From assembly GCA_900765465.1 (NCBI GenBank), contig CAAFRM010000366.1, forward strand, positions 1 to 51,843: 51,843 nucleotides of DNA. The letters run 5' to 3'. Positions 1-7,638 of the stretch are shown piece by piece. The DNA comes from an uncultured Prevotella sp. (lineage in GTDB: Bacteria; Bacteroidota; Bacteroidia; Bacteroidales; Bacteroidaceae). The notes beneath the pieces were generated by a model, which was not told the origin of the DNA, did no database searches, and saw only the letters and a program-made list of their open reading frames with translations. Made by a program: the position numbers and the translations under genes. Position 1 is the first letter of the stretch, and each line of letters starts with the position of its first letter.

Positions 1-20
1 AAAATCTGACATGGCAAAAT

Positions 21-45
21 CCTGAGCAACTTTTTGTTGCTCAGG
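21..45. terminator. Perfect 10-bp hairpin upstream of the Wzi gene
   Basis: CCTGAGCAAC (21-30) is followed by a TTTTT loop and its exact complement (36-45). It lies before the first gene and probably ends a gene left of the window. There is no clear T-run on either side, so the terminator role is inferred. Confidence 0.4.
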
Positions 46-108
46 AACTTATAAATAAAGTTAAATCAAAGTGTTGCGGAATTAAGGTTTTATAGATAAA
101 ACATTGAT

Positions 109-1692
109 ATGAAGAAAGTTTTCTGTTTAGTTTCGCTTTGCCTCCTCACTGTAGCGTGTCCGCAATCAGTGAAGGCGCAATATGGTTGGCAGGAAGATGC
201 GGAACCTACAAAATTAAGACTCGACAGTGCTCTGGAATACCGAATAGATATGCAGGCTACTTTTTCAAAGGGCAAAACACCACTTTGGCTCAATGCCAAT
301 CGGTATGGTTTAAGTTCTCTGAAAGAGGCGAATGCCTATCTGAGAGGTAGTCTGATACGACCTCTATCCACAGATGATCAGCGCAGATGGGGAGTAGGTT
401 ATGGTGTAGATTTGGTATTGCCCACTCATTTTACCAGCAGGTTTATTGTGCAGCAGGCTTTTGCAGAAGTAAGATGGCTGCATGGTGTGCTCAGTGTGGG
501 TGCTAAAGAATATCCGATGGAATTGAAGAACCAGACGCTTTCCAGTGGTAGCCAGACGCTGGGCATTAACGCTCGACCTGTACCGCAGGTAAGATTAGCC
601 TTGCCGGAATATTGGACGCTACCTATTTTTAATCATTGGGTTCAACTCAAGGGACATATAGCTTTTGGAAAATTCACCGATGAAAACTGGCAGCATGATT
701 TCACCCAGCGCAAATCCAAGTATTCGGAAGGTGTGCTCTATCATAGCAAAGCTGGCTATCTGCGAATAGGAAACGAAGCCGCCTTCTGCCCTTTGAGTAT
801 CGAATTGGGTTTGGAAATGGCAGCACAGTTTGGGGGCAAGCCATACACCTATGATGGAAATGGCGGACTCAAATGCAAGGCTACAGAAGGTGGATTAAAG
901 GGAATGTGGCATGCTTTTATTCCTGGCGGACATGATGATGGTGAAGGTCAGTATGCCAATATTGCCGGCAACCAGTTGGGCTCTTGGCTCATGCGCATCA
1001 ACTATAATGCTGATACCTGGAAGTTGGGCGTTTATGCTGATCATTTCTTCGAGGATGATAGTCAGATGTTTATGCTTGATTATAATGGATATGGCGAAGG
1101 AAAGGAGTGGCAGAGCAAGAAAAGCCGCCGTTACTTTATGTATTCCCTCCAGGACATGATGCTGGGTGCGGAACTGAATATCAAATATGGCAGATGGTTA
1201 CGGAATATTGTCTTGGAGTATATACATACTAAATATCAGAGTGGTCCATACAACCATGATCATACAGTGAATATTCCTGATCATTTGGCTGGAATGGACA
1301 ATTATTACAATCATAGTAACTATACTGGCTGGCAGCATTGGGGGCAGGTAATGGGTAATCCGCTCTATCGTTCGCCAATCTATAATACAGATGGAAAGAT
1401 TGAGGTGAAGGATAACCGTTTCATCGCCTATCACCTGGGATTCGATGGTCAGCCTTCCGATAAATTCGGCTATCGTGTACTTGCCTCCTATCAGAAGGGA
1501 TGGGGAACCTATGTCCTGCCATTTACGAAGAAGCATCATAATGTCAGCTTCATGGCAGAAGGCAGCTACCACTTCTTAAGAAGATATACGGTAAAGGCAG
1601 CTTACGGAATGGATTTCGGCAGTACAGAGATGCTGGGACACAATAGAGGATTCCAGATTACCCTGACAAGACAAGGTATCGTCAAGTTCTAA
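109..1692 (+). CDS. Capsule assembly Wzi family outer-membrane protein
   Basis: The 527-residue protein begins with a signal peptide (about residues 1-23, basic MKK start, hydrophobic core, cut near VKA-Q). The rest is aromatic-rich and alternating, as expected for an outer-membrane beta-barrel, and ends in a short strand like barrel proteins do. The overall pattern, with segments such as GVGYGVDLVLP and FAEVRWLHGVLSVGAKEYP, fits the Wzi/CapAssemb_Wzi family, whose E. coli member is a surface lectin that anchors capsular polysaccharide. The ATG at 109 places the signal peptide correctly. A small lipoprotein follows 21 bp downstream on the same strand, so the two are probably co-transcribed. 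No other capsule genes are in view, so a role with a particular polysaccharide is inference. Confidence 0.85.
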   Translation: MKKVFCLVSLCLLTVACPQSVKAQYGWQEDAEPTKLRLDSALEYRIDMQATFSKGKTPLWLNANRYGLSSLKEANAYLRGSLIRPLSTDDQRRWGVGYGVDLVLPTHFTSRFIVQQAFAEVRWLHGVLSVGAKEYPMELKNQTLSSGSQTLGINARPVPQVRLALPEYWTLPIFNHWVQLKGHIAFGKFTDENWQHDFTQRKSKYSEGVLYHSKAGYLRIGNEAAFCPLSIELGLEMAAQFGGKPYTYDGNGGLKCKATEGGLKGMWHAFIPGGHDDGEGQYANIAGNQLGSWLMRINYNADTWKLGVYADHFFEDDSQMFMLDYNGYGEGKEWQSKKSRRYFMYSLQDMMLGAELNIKYGRWLRNIVLEYIHTKYQSGPYNHDHTVNIPDHLAGMDNYYNHSNYTGWQHWGQVMGNPLYRSPIYNTDGKIEVKDNRFIAYHLGFDGQPSDKFGYRVLASYQKGWGTYVLPFTKKHHNVSFMAEGSYHFLRRYTVKAAYGMDFGSTEMLGHNRGFQITLTRQGIVKF

Positions 1693-1713
1693 CTTTATTA
1701 AGAAGAAAAGATA

Positions 1714-2181
1714 ATGAAAAGAATAATATATTTGACAGCAGCTATCAGTCTGGTACTGAGTTCCTGTACCATCGAGACGAGCGATAATGGAGATTTTGAT
1801 GGATTCTGGCATCTGGAACGGGTAGACACGTTGGCTACGGGCAACTATCTCGACCTTTCCAAGGAACGAGTATTCTGGGGAGTGCAGCATAAGCTGATAT
1901 CTTGTGCCAGTATTACCCCCACGAATATGTACAGCTTCCGTGGCTATTATTTCCGATTCGAACAGACTGGTGACAGTCTGATCCTGCATTCGCCTTACAA
2001 GAACAACTGGCATCAGGATCATGGAGAAAATGGTGGTGATATTCCTGCAACCGTTGTGAATGACAGCATCAGAAGCTATGGTATCAATAATCTGCGAGAA
2101 GCTTTCTACAAAGAGAAGCTCAAGGGCGATAAAATGATGCTCCGCTCTAAGATGTTGAGGCTATACTTCACTAAATTCTAG
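1714..2181 (+). CDS. Small lipocalin-like lipoprotein, function unknown
   Basis: The 155-residue protein has a lipoprotein signal ending in the lipobox LSSC, with Cys18 the predicted lipidated residue. The mature part (DGFWHLERVDTL, then alternating strands such as YSFRGYYFRFEQTGDSLIL) looks like a small lipocalin-type barrel of the kind grouped in Bacteroidetes DUF families. I cannot name the exact family. It follows the Wzi gene by 21 bp, so it is likely the second gene of that unit. Acidic residues after Cys18 are compatible with surface export in Bacteroidetes, but that is weak evidence. Confidence 0.7.
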   Translation: MKRIIYLTAAISLVLSSCTIETSDNGDFDGFWHLERVDTLATGNYLDLSKERVFWGVQHKLISCASITPTNMYSFRGYYFRFEQTGDSLILHSPYKNNWHQDHGENGGDIPATVVNDSIRSYGINNLREAFYKEKLKGDKMMLRSKMLRLYFTKF

Positions 2182-2196
2182 ATTCTCTATAAAATA

Positions 2197-2228
2197 TTTG
2201 TTTTCTTGAAAAATTCTGTGTATTTTTG
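2197..2228 (+). promoter_or_regulatory. Bacteroidales promoter driving the truncated ORF at 2281
   Basis: TTTG (2197-2200), 20-bp spacer and TATTTTTG (2221-2228) match the Bacteroidetes sigma-ABfr consensus exactly. A good AAGGAG ribosome site (2268-2274 region) precedes the ATG at 2281. Confidence 0.75.
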
Positions 2229-2280
2229 CACAAAAATAAATATTAAAATAAGATATAAGTAAACAAGAAAGGAGTTAATT

Positions 2281-2508
2281 ATGAAGGAAAAGAAATTAAA
2301 AGTATTCGCTCTTCCTATTGAGGAGTTTGAAAAGAAATATCCTATAAGCTATCCTGATGCTGGCTCTGTTCTTCTGGCGGTCAAGGAAGTTGTTGAGGGA
2401 CAGTGCAAAACCAGCATCAGTATAGGGATAATTACTTCTCAGGCTTCAATGGTCCATAGAAGTAAGAGGCGGTGGTACCTCCATCCATCAAGAAGTCGGC
2501 ACCTGTGA
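2281..2508 (+). pseudogene. 5' stub of an unknown gene, truncated into the SDR gene
   Basis: A perfect promoter and a strong Shine-Dalgarno sequence precede an ORF whose first roughly 50 codons look genuine (start MKEKKLKVFALPIEEFEKK). From about 2432 onward it only reads the antisense of the 3' end of the convergent SDR gene, giving basic low-quality sequence (SKRRWYLHPSRSRHL). The likely history is that the rest of the gene was deleted when the SDR region was joined here. I do not recognise the family of the N-terminal part. It may still be transcribed, and would then produce antisense RNA to the SDR gene. Confidence 0.5.
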
Positions 2509-3259
2509 TGAAGGCACCCTTGCCTGACATCAACAGCTCGGCTACATTTGCTACCTCATCTGCCGTACCTGGACGACCAGCAGGACACTTGGCAAACATA
2601 TTCTTGTAGAAGTCACCACGAGGACCATTGAACTCATCCAAGGCAAGTGGGGTGACGATGATGCCAGGAGAGATGCTGTTGATGCGTGCGCCACGCTCTC
2701 CCCATTTCACAGCCTCAGCCATCACACGCTTCACATTGCAACGCTTTGCCATCTGGTAAGCATGGAGCGTATCATGGATATTCTCCTCTTGCAACATATC
2801 CAAGGAGAGGAGTTCCTCGGTAGGAGTGAGGGCAAGAAGGGCATCTTGCTCAGGAGTAAGGGCTGGCATACGATGACCAGATTGTGAGGAGATGGTAACT
2901 CCTACGCCACCATGCTTGATGATCTTGCCCACTTCTTCCAACAATACTGCCGTACCATATAAATCCACTTTCAATATCGTCTTGATGCTGGCTTGGCTTG
3001 GCGATACACCTGCGGCATTCACCAACATGGAAATCTCTCCATATTTCTGAGCCTCGGCTATCAAACCTAAAATGGAAGCACGAGAAGATAAGTCCATTTC
3101 TACGGCTATAGCATCAAATCCAGCTTCATTCATCGTCTTGGCGATGGCATCAGCATTTGCCTTGCTCTTGTCGCCAATCACGATTTTCATTCCATATCCC
3201 ATACGGCGAGCAATCGCCATACCAATCTGACCTGCACCGGTCAATATCATTACATCCAT
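2432..3259 (-). CDS. SDR family NAD(P)-dependent oxidoreductase
   Basis: The 275-residue classical short-chain dehydrogenase shows the glycine-rich nucleotide site TGAGQIG (residues 7-13), NAAG (81-84), a catalytic Ser in the TISSQSG stretch (about 124-125), and the active-site YxxxK as Tyr168-Lys172. Near the C-terminus, GRPGTADEVANVAELL and the DGGTTASYF end are typical of the family. Acidic Asp30 after the second strand suggests NAD rather than NADP preference (inference). The substrate is unknown. Its start overlaps the broken flavodoxin-like ORF by 10 bp, and it shares direction with the AraC gene upstream. This suggests an oxidoreductase cluster formerly controlled by that regulator. 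Confidence 0.85.
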   Translation of the reverse strand: MDVMILTGAGQIGMAIARRMGYGMKIVIGDKSKANADAIAKTMNEAGFDAIAVEMDLSSRASILGLIAEAQKYGEISMLVNAAGVSPSQASIKTILKVDLYGTAVLLEEVGKIIKHGGVGVTISSQSGHRMPALTPEQDALLALTPTEELLSLDMLQEENIHDTLHAYQMAKRCNVKRVMAEAVKWGERGARINSISPGIIVTPLALDEFNGPRGDFYKNMFAKCPAGRPGTADEVANVAELLMSGKGAFITGADFLMDGGTTASYFYGPLKPEK

Positions 3260-3540
3260 AATCTCTTACTATTCTTATTTATCCTTATAATGACATTCGG
3301 TACGATTTGGAAGGTATCGCACTTGCCTTCTTCTGCTATCATGTCGGCGATGATATGCGTATTACCCTTCTTGATGTTGCCAACGGCATAATTTTCTCCT
3401 GTGCGAGAAAAATAAACGACGAGTTTCTTTTTGTTATCCATATTCTGTTCCTTTCCTTTGTTGTTTTGTGCGCACGATGTGAAAGGGATGATACCAATCA
3501 ACAGGGTGGCAATCATTGAAAATACTTTTTTCTTTCCCAT
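3250..3540 (-). pseudogene. Flavodoxin-like lipoprotein, 3' part missing
   Basis: A lipoprotein signal (lipobox FTSC) leads into KKLVVYFSRTGENYAVG and KKGNTHIIADMIAEE. This is the first beta strand and FMN phosphate loop of Bacteroidetes flavodoxins. Family members are usually about 150-200 residues, but here the homology stops after FQIVP. The frame then runs through A+T-rich, intergenic-looking sequence and ends in the first codons of the SDR gene (96 residues in all). The FMN-isoalloxazine loops are therefore absent and the product cannot be a working flavodoxin. The sequence shows the truncation; that a deletion caused it is inference. Confidence 0.7.
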
Positions 3541-3727
3541 GTTTGTTCGTTTTTATTGTTAATTGAAATCTTTTTGATTCCGGGTGCAAAATTACTTCAA
3601 ATATTCCAAAGGATGATAACCCAAAATACTGATTGATTTATCATATCTACGGATTTTAAAAATGTGTATACTTTCGAACTGGATCGGAGCAAGATTGTAA
3701 CTGGGAGGGCAGGTTTCCAATCTCCGT

Positions 3728-4555
3728 TCAACCTTGCTGACCGCAGACTTTATCCCGATAGGCTGTAGGGGATAGTCCCAACATTCGCTTGGTGAAGCGA
3801 CTGAAGTGGGATAGATTATAGAAATGCATGGCATCTGCTATTTCTTGGATAGTCATGTCGGTGGTCTTCAGCATCCTTACGATTTCTTGCGTAGCAAAGG
3901 CGTTGATCCAATAGGAGGCAGGATAACCACTTCCCTTGCGGACGATTTCTGAGAGATATTTCGGGGTAACGCATAGTTTGTCACTGTAGAAATTCACTTC
4001 TCTGTTTACAATAGCATACTGGCGAATCAAGTCCATGAATCGATTGAAGAGTCCTGCCGATGTATTGCTCATTCCCTCCATTTTCTTCTACTCCTCCTTA
4101 TAGATATGCCATAAGTCGAAGAGGAAGATTTGTACCTTTCTGCCAAGTACCTCTTTATAAAATAGGTGGTTCTCAAAATCGATGCGCAAGCGGAAACTAC
4201 GGAAATCAGCTTCTATCAACTTCTTTTCTTGGGTATCAAGATGGAAGATAGGGTTGCTCTTGATATAAACGTATGCCTTGGTAGCCCATAAGGTTTCTGG
4301 ATTGTATTCCATCAAGAACTGTCGCCCGATAAGTAGAAATTCTGCCTCAAAGTCTGGAGAATAGATTACATCTGTAATCTCTGAGCCTAACTGCCAGATG
4401 GCAAATTTATTTTCCTTGAGTTGGAATGTTTGGTTGGCATAGGCAAACTGTATCTTTCCCTTGAGGCAAAGGATGTGTATGTGATATTGCCCCAAGAAAT
4501 CGGAAGGAAAGCGATGCTGCTCCGTGGTATTGTAAAGTAAAACGTCTTTATCCAT
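3728..4555 (-). pseudogene. AraC family transcriptional regulator split by an in-frame TAG
   Basis: Two ORFs, 4555-4088 (155 residues, cupin-like sensor domain) and 4081-3728 (117 residues, double helix-turn-helix), lie in the same frame. They are separated only by a TAG codon (complement of 4088-4090) and two lysine codons. Reading through joins FDLWHIYKEE to KKMEGMSN and restores a normal-length AraC protein of about 275 residues. The DNA-binding half is complete (KYLSEIVRKGSGYPASYW, then IADAMHFYNLSHFSRFTKRMLG). AAGGAGGAG just before the TAG could act as a ribosome site for the ATG at 4081, so the DNA-binding half might still be made alone. The gene faces the flavodoxin and SDR genes, its likely former targets. 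Confidence 0.8.
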
Positions 4556-4577
4556 TTGTCTTGTATTGTTTTGAATG

Positions 4578-4585
4578 CAAAGTTA
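4578..4585 (-). promoter_or_regulatory. -7 box of the AraC gene
   Basis: CAAAGTTA on the top strand reads TAACTTTG leftward, a perfect TAnnTTTG box 22 bp before the AraC start codon. No clear TTTG -33 element was found at the expected distance. Confidence 0.5.
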
Positions 4586-4715
4586 TACATTTTTTCTTGT
4601 AAAGTCCTTTAAATTTCACGATTTTCTAAATGAAAATCTCTATAAAAGATGAAATCTCGGTAATCCGTGAAAATAAGTAGGAAAATTTGGTAACTGCTAT
4701 CCGACTTTTTCGCCG

Positions 4716-4723
4716 TAATTTTG
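4716..4723 (+). promoter_or_regulatory. -7 box of the SnoaL-like gene
   Basis: TAATTTTG matches TAnnTTTG and lies 28 bp before the ATG at 4752. The nearest TTTG (4686-4689) is 26 bp upstream, longer than usual, so the -33 element is uncertain. Confidence 0.5.
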
Positions 4724-4751
4724 CAACCGAATAAAATAAACAAGGAAAAAT

Positions 4752-5261
4752 ATGAAAAAGATTTTATGTGTTTTATTTGCTATGTGTACCATGTTCACTG
4801 CCATGGCAAAGAGTGTGAAAGATAACAAGGTGGCAGAACTCTATGACCGTATGGAGTTGAAAAACTTGGTGGATACCTTCTCCGTACTTGCTGACCAAAA
4901 GAACACGGAGGCGCAGAAATGGCTCTTTACCGAGGATGCCGTGGTGGATTCTTACTTAGGCGACCAAAAAGTAACCAGCCTTGTTGGTCGTGAAAACATC
5001 GGCAATGCCTTTGGCTCCTATCTCGCTCTCTTCGACATCGTTTATCATATCAATGGTCAGCAAACTGTGAAGATAGAGGGTAATACAGCCAAGGGTATAG
5101 CTTATTGCCAAGTGGTATTGATAGGCAATGAGAATGGCAAGAAGATGATGACCACCCAGGGTGTTTATTACGATGATGAATATGTGAAGCAAGATGGCAA
5201 GTGGCTCATCAAGCATCGCACCTCTCATTTCACATGGCGTACCCAGCAGGAGTATAAATAA
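4752..5261 (+). CDS. Secreted SnoaL-like / NTF2-like protein
   Basis: The 169-residue protein has a signal peptide (about residues 1-19, ending TAMA-K). It is followed by the pattern of the SnoaL/NTF2 fold: ELYDRMELKNLVDTFSVLADQKN, WLFTEDAVVDSY, GRENIGNAF, and paired strands ending WLIKHRTSHFTWR. The fold forms a cone-shaped pocket used by isomerases, hydrolases and non-catalytic binders, so no activity is assigned. It is transcribed away from the split AraC gene, with both promoters in the 196-bp gap. It is the only clearly intact secreted gene in this decayed stretch and was probably part of the same regulon. Confidence 0.75.
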   Translation: MKKILCVLFAMCTMFTAMAKSVKDNKVAELYDRMELKNLVDTFSVLADQKNTEAQKWLFTEDAVVDSYLGDQKVTSLVGRENIGNAFGSYLALFDIVYHINGQQTVKIEGNTAKGIAYCQVVLIGNENGKKMMTTQGVYYDDEYVKQDGKWLIKHRTSHFTWRTQQEYK

Positions 5262-5299
5262 AATGATGGTTTTAGGGGAAGGCAAGAAGATCTTACCGT

Positions 5300-5369
5300 C
5301 CTTCTTTGCCTGGTTGATCTCAAGGAGGTTTGCGTTCACGCTTCGCATTACGATGCTGTAGTTAATCAT
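5300..5369 (-). pseudogene. Possible 5' remnant of an HU-like DNA-binding protein gene
   Basis: From the ATG at 5369 (leftward) the reading gives INYSIVMRSVNANLLEI followed by NQAKKDGK. This resembles from memory the N-terminus of Bacteroidales HU-like proteins. The similarity then fades and the frame runs antisense into the SnoaL-like gene. The orphan promoter at 5540-5571 points at it. Assignment rests on a short match and is uncertain. Confidence 0.35.
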
Positions 5370-5539
5370 ACTCTGTTTCGTTTTAAGAGTTCTTAGAATC
5401 ACAACTACCCGGAAAGCCCTTTTTCTGTGCTTTTTTGGGTCTTCATTGATGACCGGCGCCTGCCATCATTTAAGACCCGCTGCGGTCTTCTATTATGACC
5501 GCCCTTAGGCACAAAAGGCTGTTCTTTCGATTGCCGGTG

Positions 5540-5571
5540 CAAAGATACAAAGATTTTCGGCTGCTGCCAAA
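5540..5571 (-). promoter_or_regulatory. Orphan Bacteroidales promoter (leftward)
   Basis: Top-strand CAAAGATA (5540-5547) and CAAA (5568-5571) read leftward as TTTG, 20-bp spacer, TATCTTTG, a perfect consensus. The only coding sequence it faces is the fragment starting at 5369, about 170 bp away. Confidence 0.6.
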
Positions 5572-5761
5572 TTTAGGCATGTGATAAGGGTCGATTTTCA
5601 GCAGCTGCCCGTTTTTGCATGTGACAAGGAGCGATTTCTGTAGCTTACGATTTGAAACTTAGTTAAAAAACAAGCTCTATGTTTATGGGGCCGCATCTCT
5701 ACGCTTTGCGGTATAAATAACTATCGCGAAAAAAACTGAATACTGAATACTGAATAACCTC

Positions 5762-5887
5762 TTAGGTGCTACACGTCCTGGTTATAATGGCAATCACCAA
5801 GTCCATAATAACCTCTGACCCAATAACTTCGACCGTGTCTCCAAGCGCGTAACCCCCGCCAGGCGTCCCGGCGGACTTGTGTTCTAG
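5762..5887 (+). pseudogene. C-terminal coding scrap of unknown origin
   Basis: One frame reads GATRPGYNGNHQVHNNL, a TGA stop, then PNNFDRVSKRVTPARRPGG and a short end before TAG. Composition is protein-like on both sides of the stop, which suggests a decayed 3' end of a gene. I cannot name the parent family. Confidence 0.3.
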
Positions 5888-6128
5888 AAAAACTAAAAGA
5901 TCTCTAACTTAACGAGGTTTCCACACAAACGGACATTGAATTTCAGGTATAGCAATCCCAACGTATCGTTTTGTGCCTGGCAATGGCAGTTTATTGCCCT
6001 GGTAAGGGGCAATGTTGTGCCATAGTGAGGCAATAAGCGATACAAGCCGCTTTACGCATCGTCAGTACTATCATGGCAACCTCTCAGTTACGTCTTTGTG
6101 CCTAGTTGAGGGATTGAATGAATAAAAA

Positions 6129-6180
6129 AATCGCCCTGAAAGGTGAAGCATCGTTTATGCTTGTTCCTTTCAGGGCGATT
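6129..6180 (-). terminator. Rho-independent terminator of fucO
   Basis: A 15-bp perfect stem (6129-6143 with 6166-6180, core TCGCCCTGAAAGG) encloses a second 6-bp stem (AAGCAT / ATGCTT). It lies 36 bp after the fucO stop codon. Read leftward it runs into a T-run (top-strand A-run 6124-6130). Confidence 0.85.
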
Positions 6181-6215
6181 AAAATATTAAAGTATGATTG
6201 TATCTTTAGTCGATA

Positions 6216-7370
6216 TTACAAAATCTTGTGATACAAGGCGATGATATCCTCCTTAGAAACCTCACGAGGGTTACCTGGAGTACATACATCGGTGAATGCC
6301 TGCTCGGCAAGGGCTGGGATGTCAGCCTCTGTGATGCCCAGTTCGCTGAGATGCTGTGGGATTCCTACTAACTTAGACAACTCCTCGATAGCATTGCATG
6401 CTGCCTCTGCTGCCTCCTGGTCGGTCATACCATCCTTGTAAACACCAACAACCTTGGCAATCTGTACATACTTAGGTACACTTACCTCCATATTGAAACG
6501 CATCACGGTAGGAAGCAGGATAGCACAAGCTACTCCGTGAGGAACATCATGAAGGGCACTCATTGGGTGAGCCATACCATGGTCAACGCCCAAACCAACA
6601 TTAGAGAATGCCATACCGGCAATATACTGAGCTACAGCCATACCGTTGCGACCCTCTGGATTGGTAGGATCATTCACAGCGATAGGCAGGTACTTATGAA
6701 TCATCTCGATAGCCTTGAGCTCGAACATGTCACTCATCTCCCAAGCTGCCTTGGTAATCAAACCTTCGATGGCGTGAGTCATCGCATCCATACCGGTAGC
6801 TGCGGTGAGACCCTTTGGCAAAGAGTACATCAGCTCTGCATCTACGATTGCTACGGCAGGAATATCGTTAGGATCCACGCATACCATCTTCTGCTGGCGC
6901 TGCTCGTCGATAATCACATAATTGATGGTTGTCTCTGCTGCGGTACCAGCTGTAGTAGGAAGTGCTACGATAGGCAAGCACTTGTTCTTGGTAGGAGCGA
7001 CTCCCTCCAGAGAAACGATGTCGGCAAACTCTGGGTTGGTAACAACCACGCCGATACCCTTTGCGGTATCCATAGAACTGCCACCACCGATAGCGATGAT
7101 GAAGTCTGCCTCAGCATTCTTGCAAGCCTCAATACCTGCAGTAACATTGGAAACTGTTGGGTTTGGTTTTACGTCATCAAATACCTCGTAAGCGATGTTA
7201 GCCTCGTCCAATACGTCGAGTACCATCTTGGCAACGCCAAATTTCATCAAGCCCTTGTCTGTTACAACCAAAGCTTTTTTCCAACCACGACTAGCGATTA
7301 CTGTAGGAAGCTCCTTGCGGGCACCTGGACCGAAATAGGAAACTTCATTAAGAATGAATCTGTTTACCAT
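6216..7370 (-). CDS. fucO: Lactaldehyde reductase (iron-dependent alcohol dehydrogenase)
   Basis: The 384-residue protein has the length and order of E. coli FucO: start VNRFILNEVSYFGPGA, NAD-binding IGGGSSMDTAKGIG, the PTTAGTAAE loop, NYVI-DE, and the metal-site region GMDAMTHAIEG through VDHGMAHPMSALHDVPHG. The end, DVCTPGNPREVSKEDIIALYH, is close to FucO. The enzyme reduces L-lactaldehyde, from fucose or rhamnose breakdown, to 1,2-propanediol with NADH in the cytoplasm. It is a single gene with its own promoter and terminator. The divergent neighbour is a secreted beta-galactosidase, so the pair may serve growth on host or plant glycans, although no fucose isomerase, kinase or aldolase is in the window. 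Confidence 0.9.
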   Translation of the reverse strand: MVNRFILNEVSYFGPGARKELPTVIASRGWKKALVVTDKGLMKFGVAKMVLDVLDEANIAYEVFDDVKPNPTVSNVTAGIEACKNAEADFIIAIGGGSSMDTAKGIGVVVTNPEFADIVSLEGVAPTKNKCLPIVALPTTAGTAAETTINYVIIDEQRQQKMVCVDPNDIPAVAIVDAELMYSLPKGLTAATGMDAMTHAIEGLITKAAWEMSDMFELKAIEMIHKYLPIAVNDPTNPEGRNGMAVAQYIAGMAFSNVGLGVDHGMAHPMSALHDVPHGVACAILLPTVMRFNMEVSVPKYVQIAKVVGVYKDGMTDQEAAEAACNAIEELSKLVGIPQHLSELGITEADIPALAEQAFTDVCTPGNPREVSKEDIIALYHKIL

Positions 7371-7452
7371 AAATGTCTTTGTTTAAGATTGAATTTATTA
7401 ATTAATAATATATTTAGTATATCTATATTGCCATTAGATTGTTTATATGCGA

Positions 7453-7460
7453 CAAAGATA
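7453..7460 (-). promoter_or_regulatory. -7 box of fucO
   Basis: Top-strand CAAAGATA reads TATCTTTG leftward, 82 bp before the fucO start. CAAG at 7481-7484 gives a CTTG -33 element with a 20-bp spacer (one mismatch from TTTG). Confidence 0.6.
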
Positions 7461-7573
7461 CAGCTTTTCTGTGATTCTGCCAAGTTTTTCGTGCAAAAAA
7501 TCATCGGGTAGGGCAAAGTTTAAAGGCTTATCTCAAAAAATCGGGTGTTTTCTCGCTTTTTCCCTTCTACTAT

Positions 7574-7604
7574 TTTGCCTTTTCAAAATAAAAGCGTAAC
7601 TTTG
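7574..7604 (+). promoter_or_regulatory. Promoter of the GH2 beta-galactosidase gene
   Basis: TTTG (7574-7577), a 19-bp spacer and TAACTTTG (7597-7604) match the Bacteroidetes consensus. The start codon is 34 bp downstream. Confidence 0.75.
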
Positions 7605-7638
7605 CAAAGGAAATAATTAGAAACAATAACATCAACTT

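Larger units (their letters stand above)
5262..6128. other. About 870 bp without an intact gene; degraded remnants
   Basis: No intact coding region was found. The stretch holds a good leftward promoter (5540-5571), a short leftward HU-like coding start (5300-5369), a rightward coding scrap with one internal stop (5762-5887), and a short run of GAATACT repeats near 5738-5757. The 5555-5640 part contains two similar blocks sharing GCTGC/GCAGC and a GCATGTGA-AAGG pattern. It looks like the residue of deletions rather than a designed regulatory region. Confidence 0.55.

Noticed and set aside
5738..5757. GAATACT repeats as a CRISPR or attachment site
   Set aside because: The short adjacent copies have no spacers and no integrase nearby.
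6537..7511. A 324-residue rightward frame opposite fucO
   Set aside because: It lies on the opposite strand of a strongly supported enzyme gene, and its composition (many Cys, His and Ser) is that of an antisense shadow.
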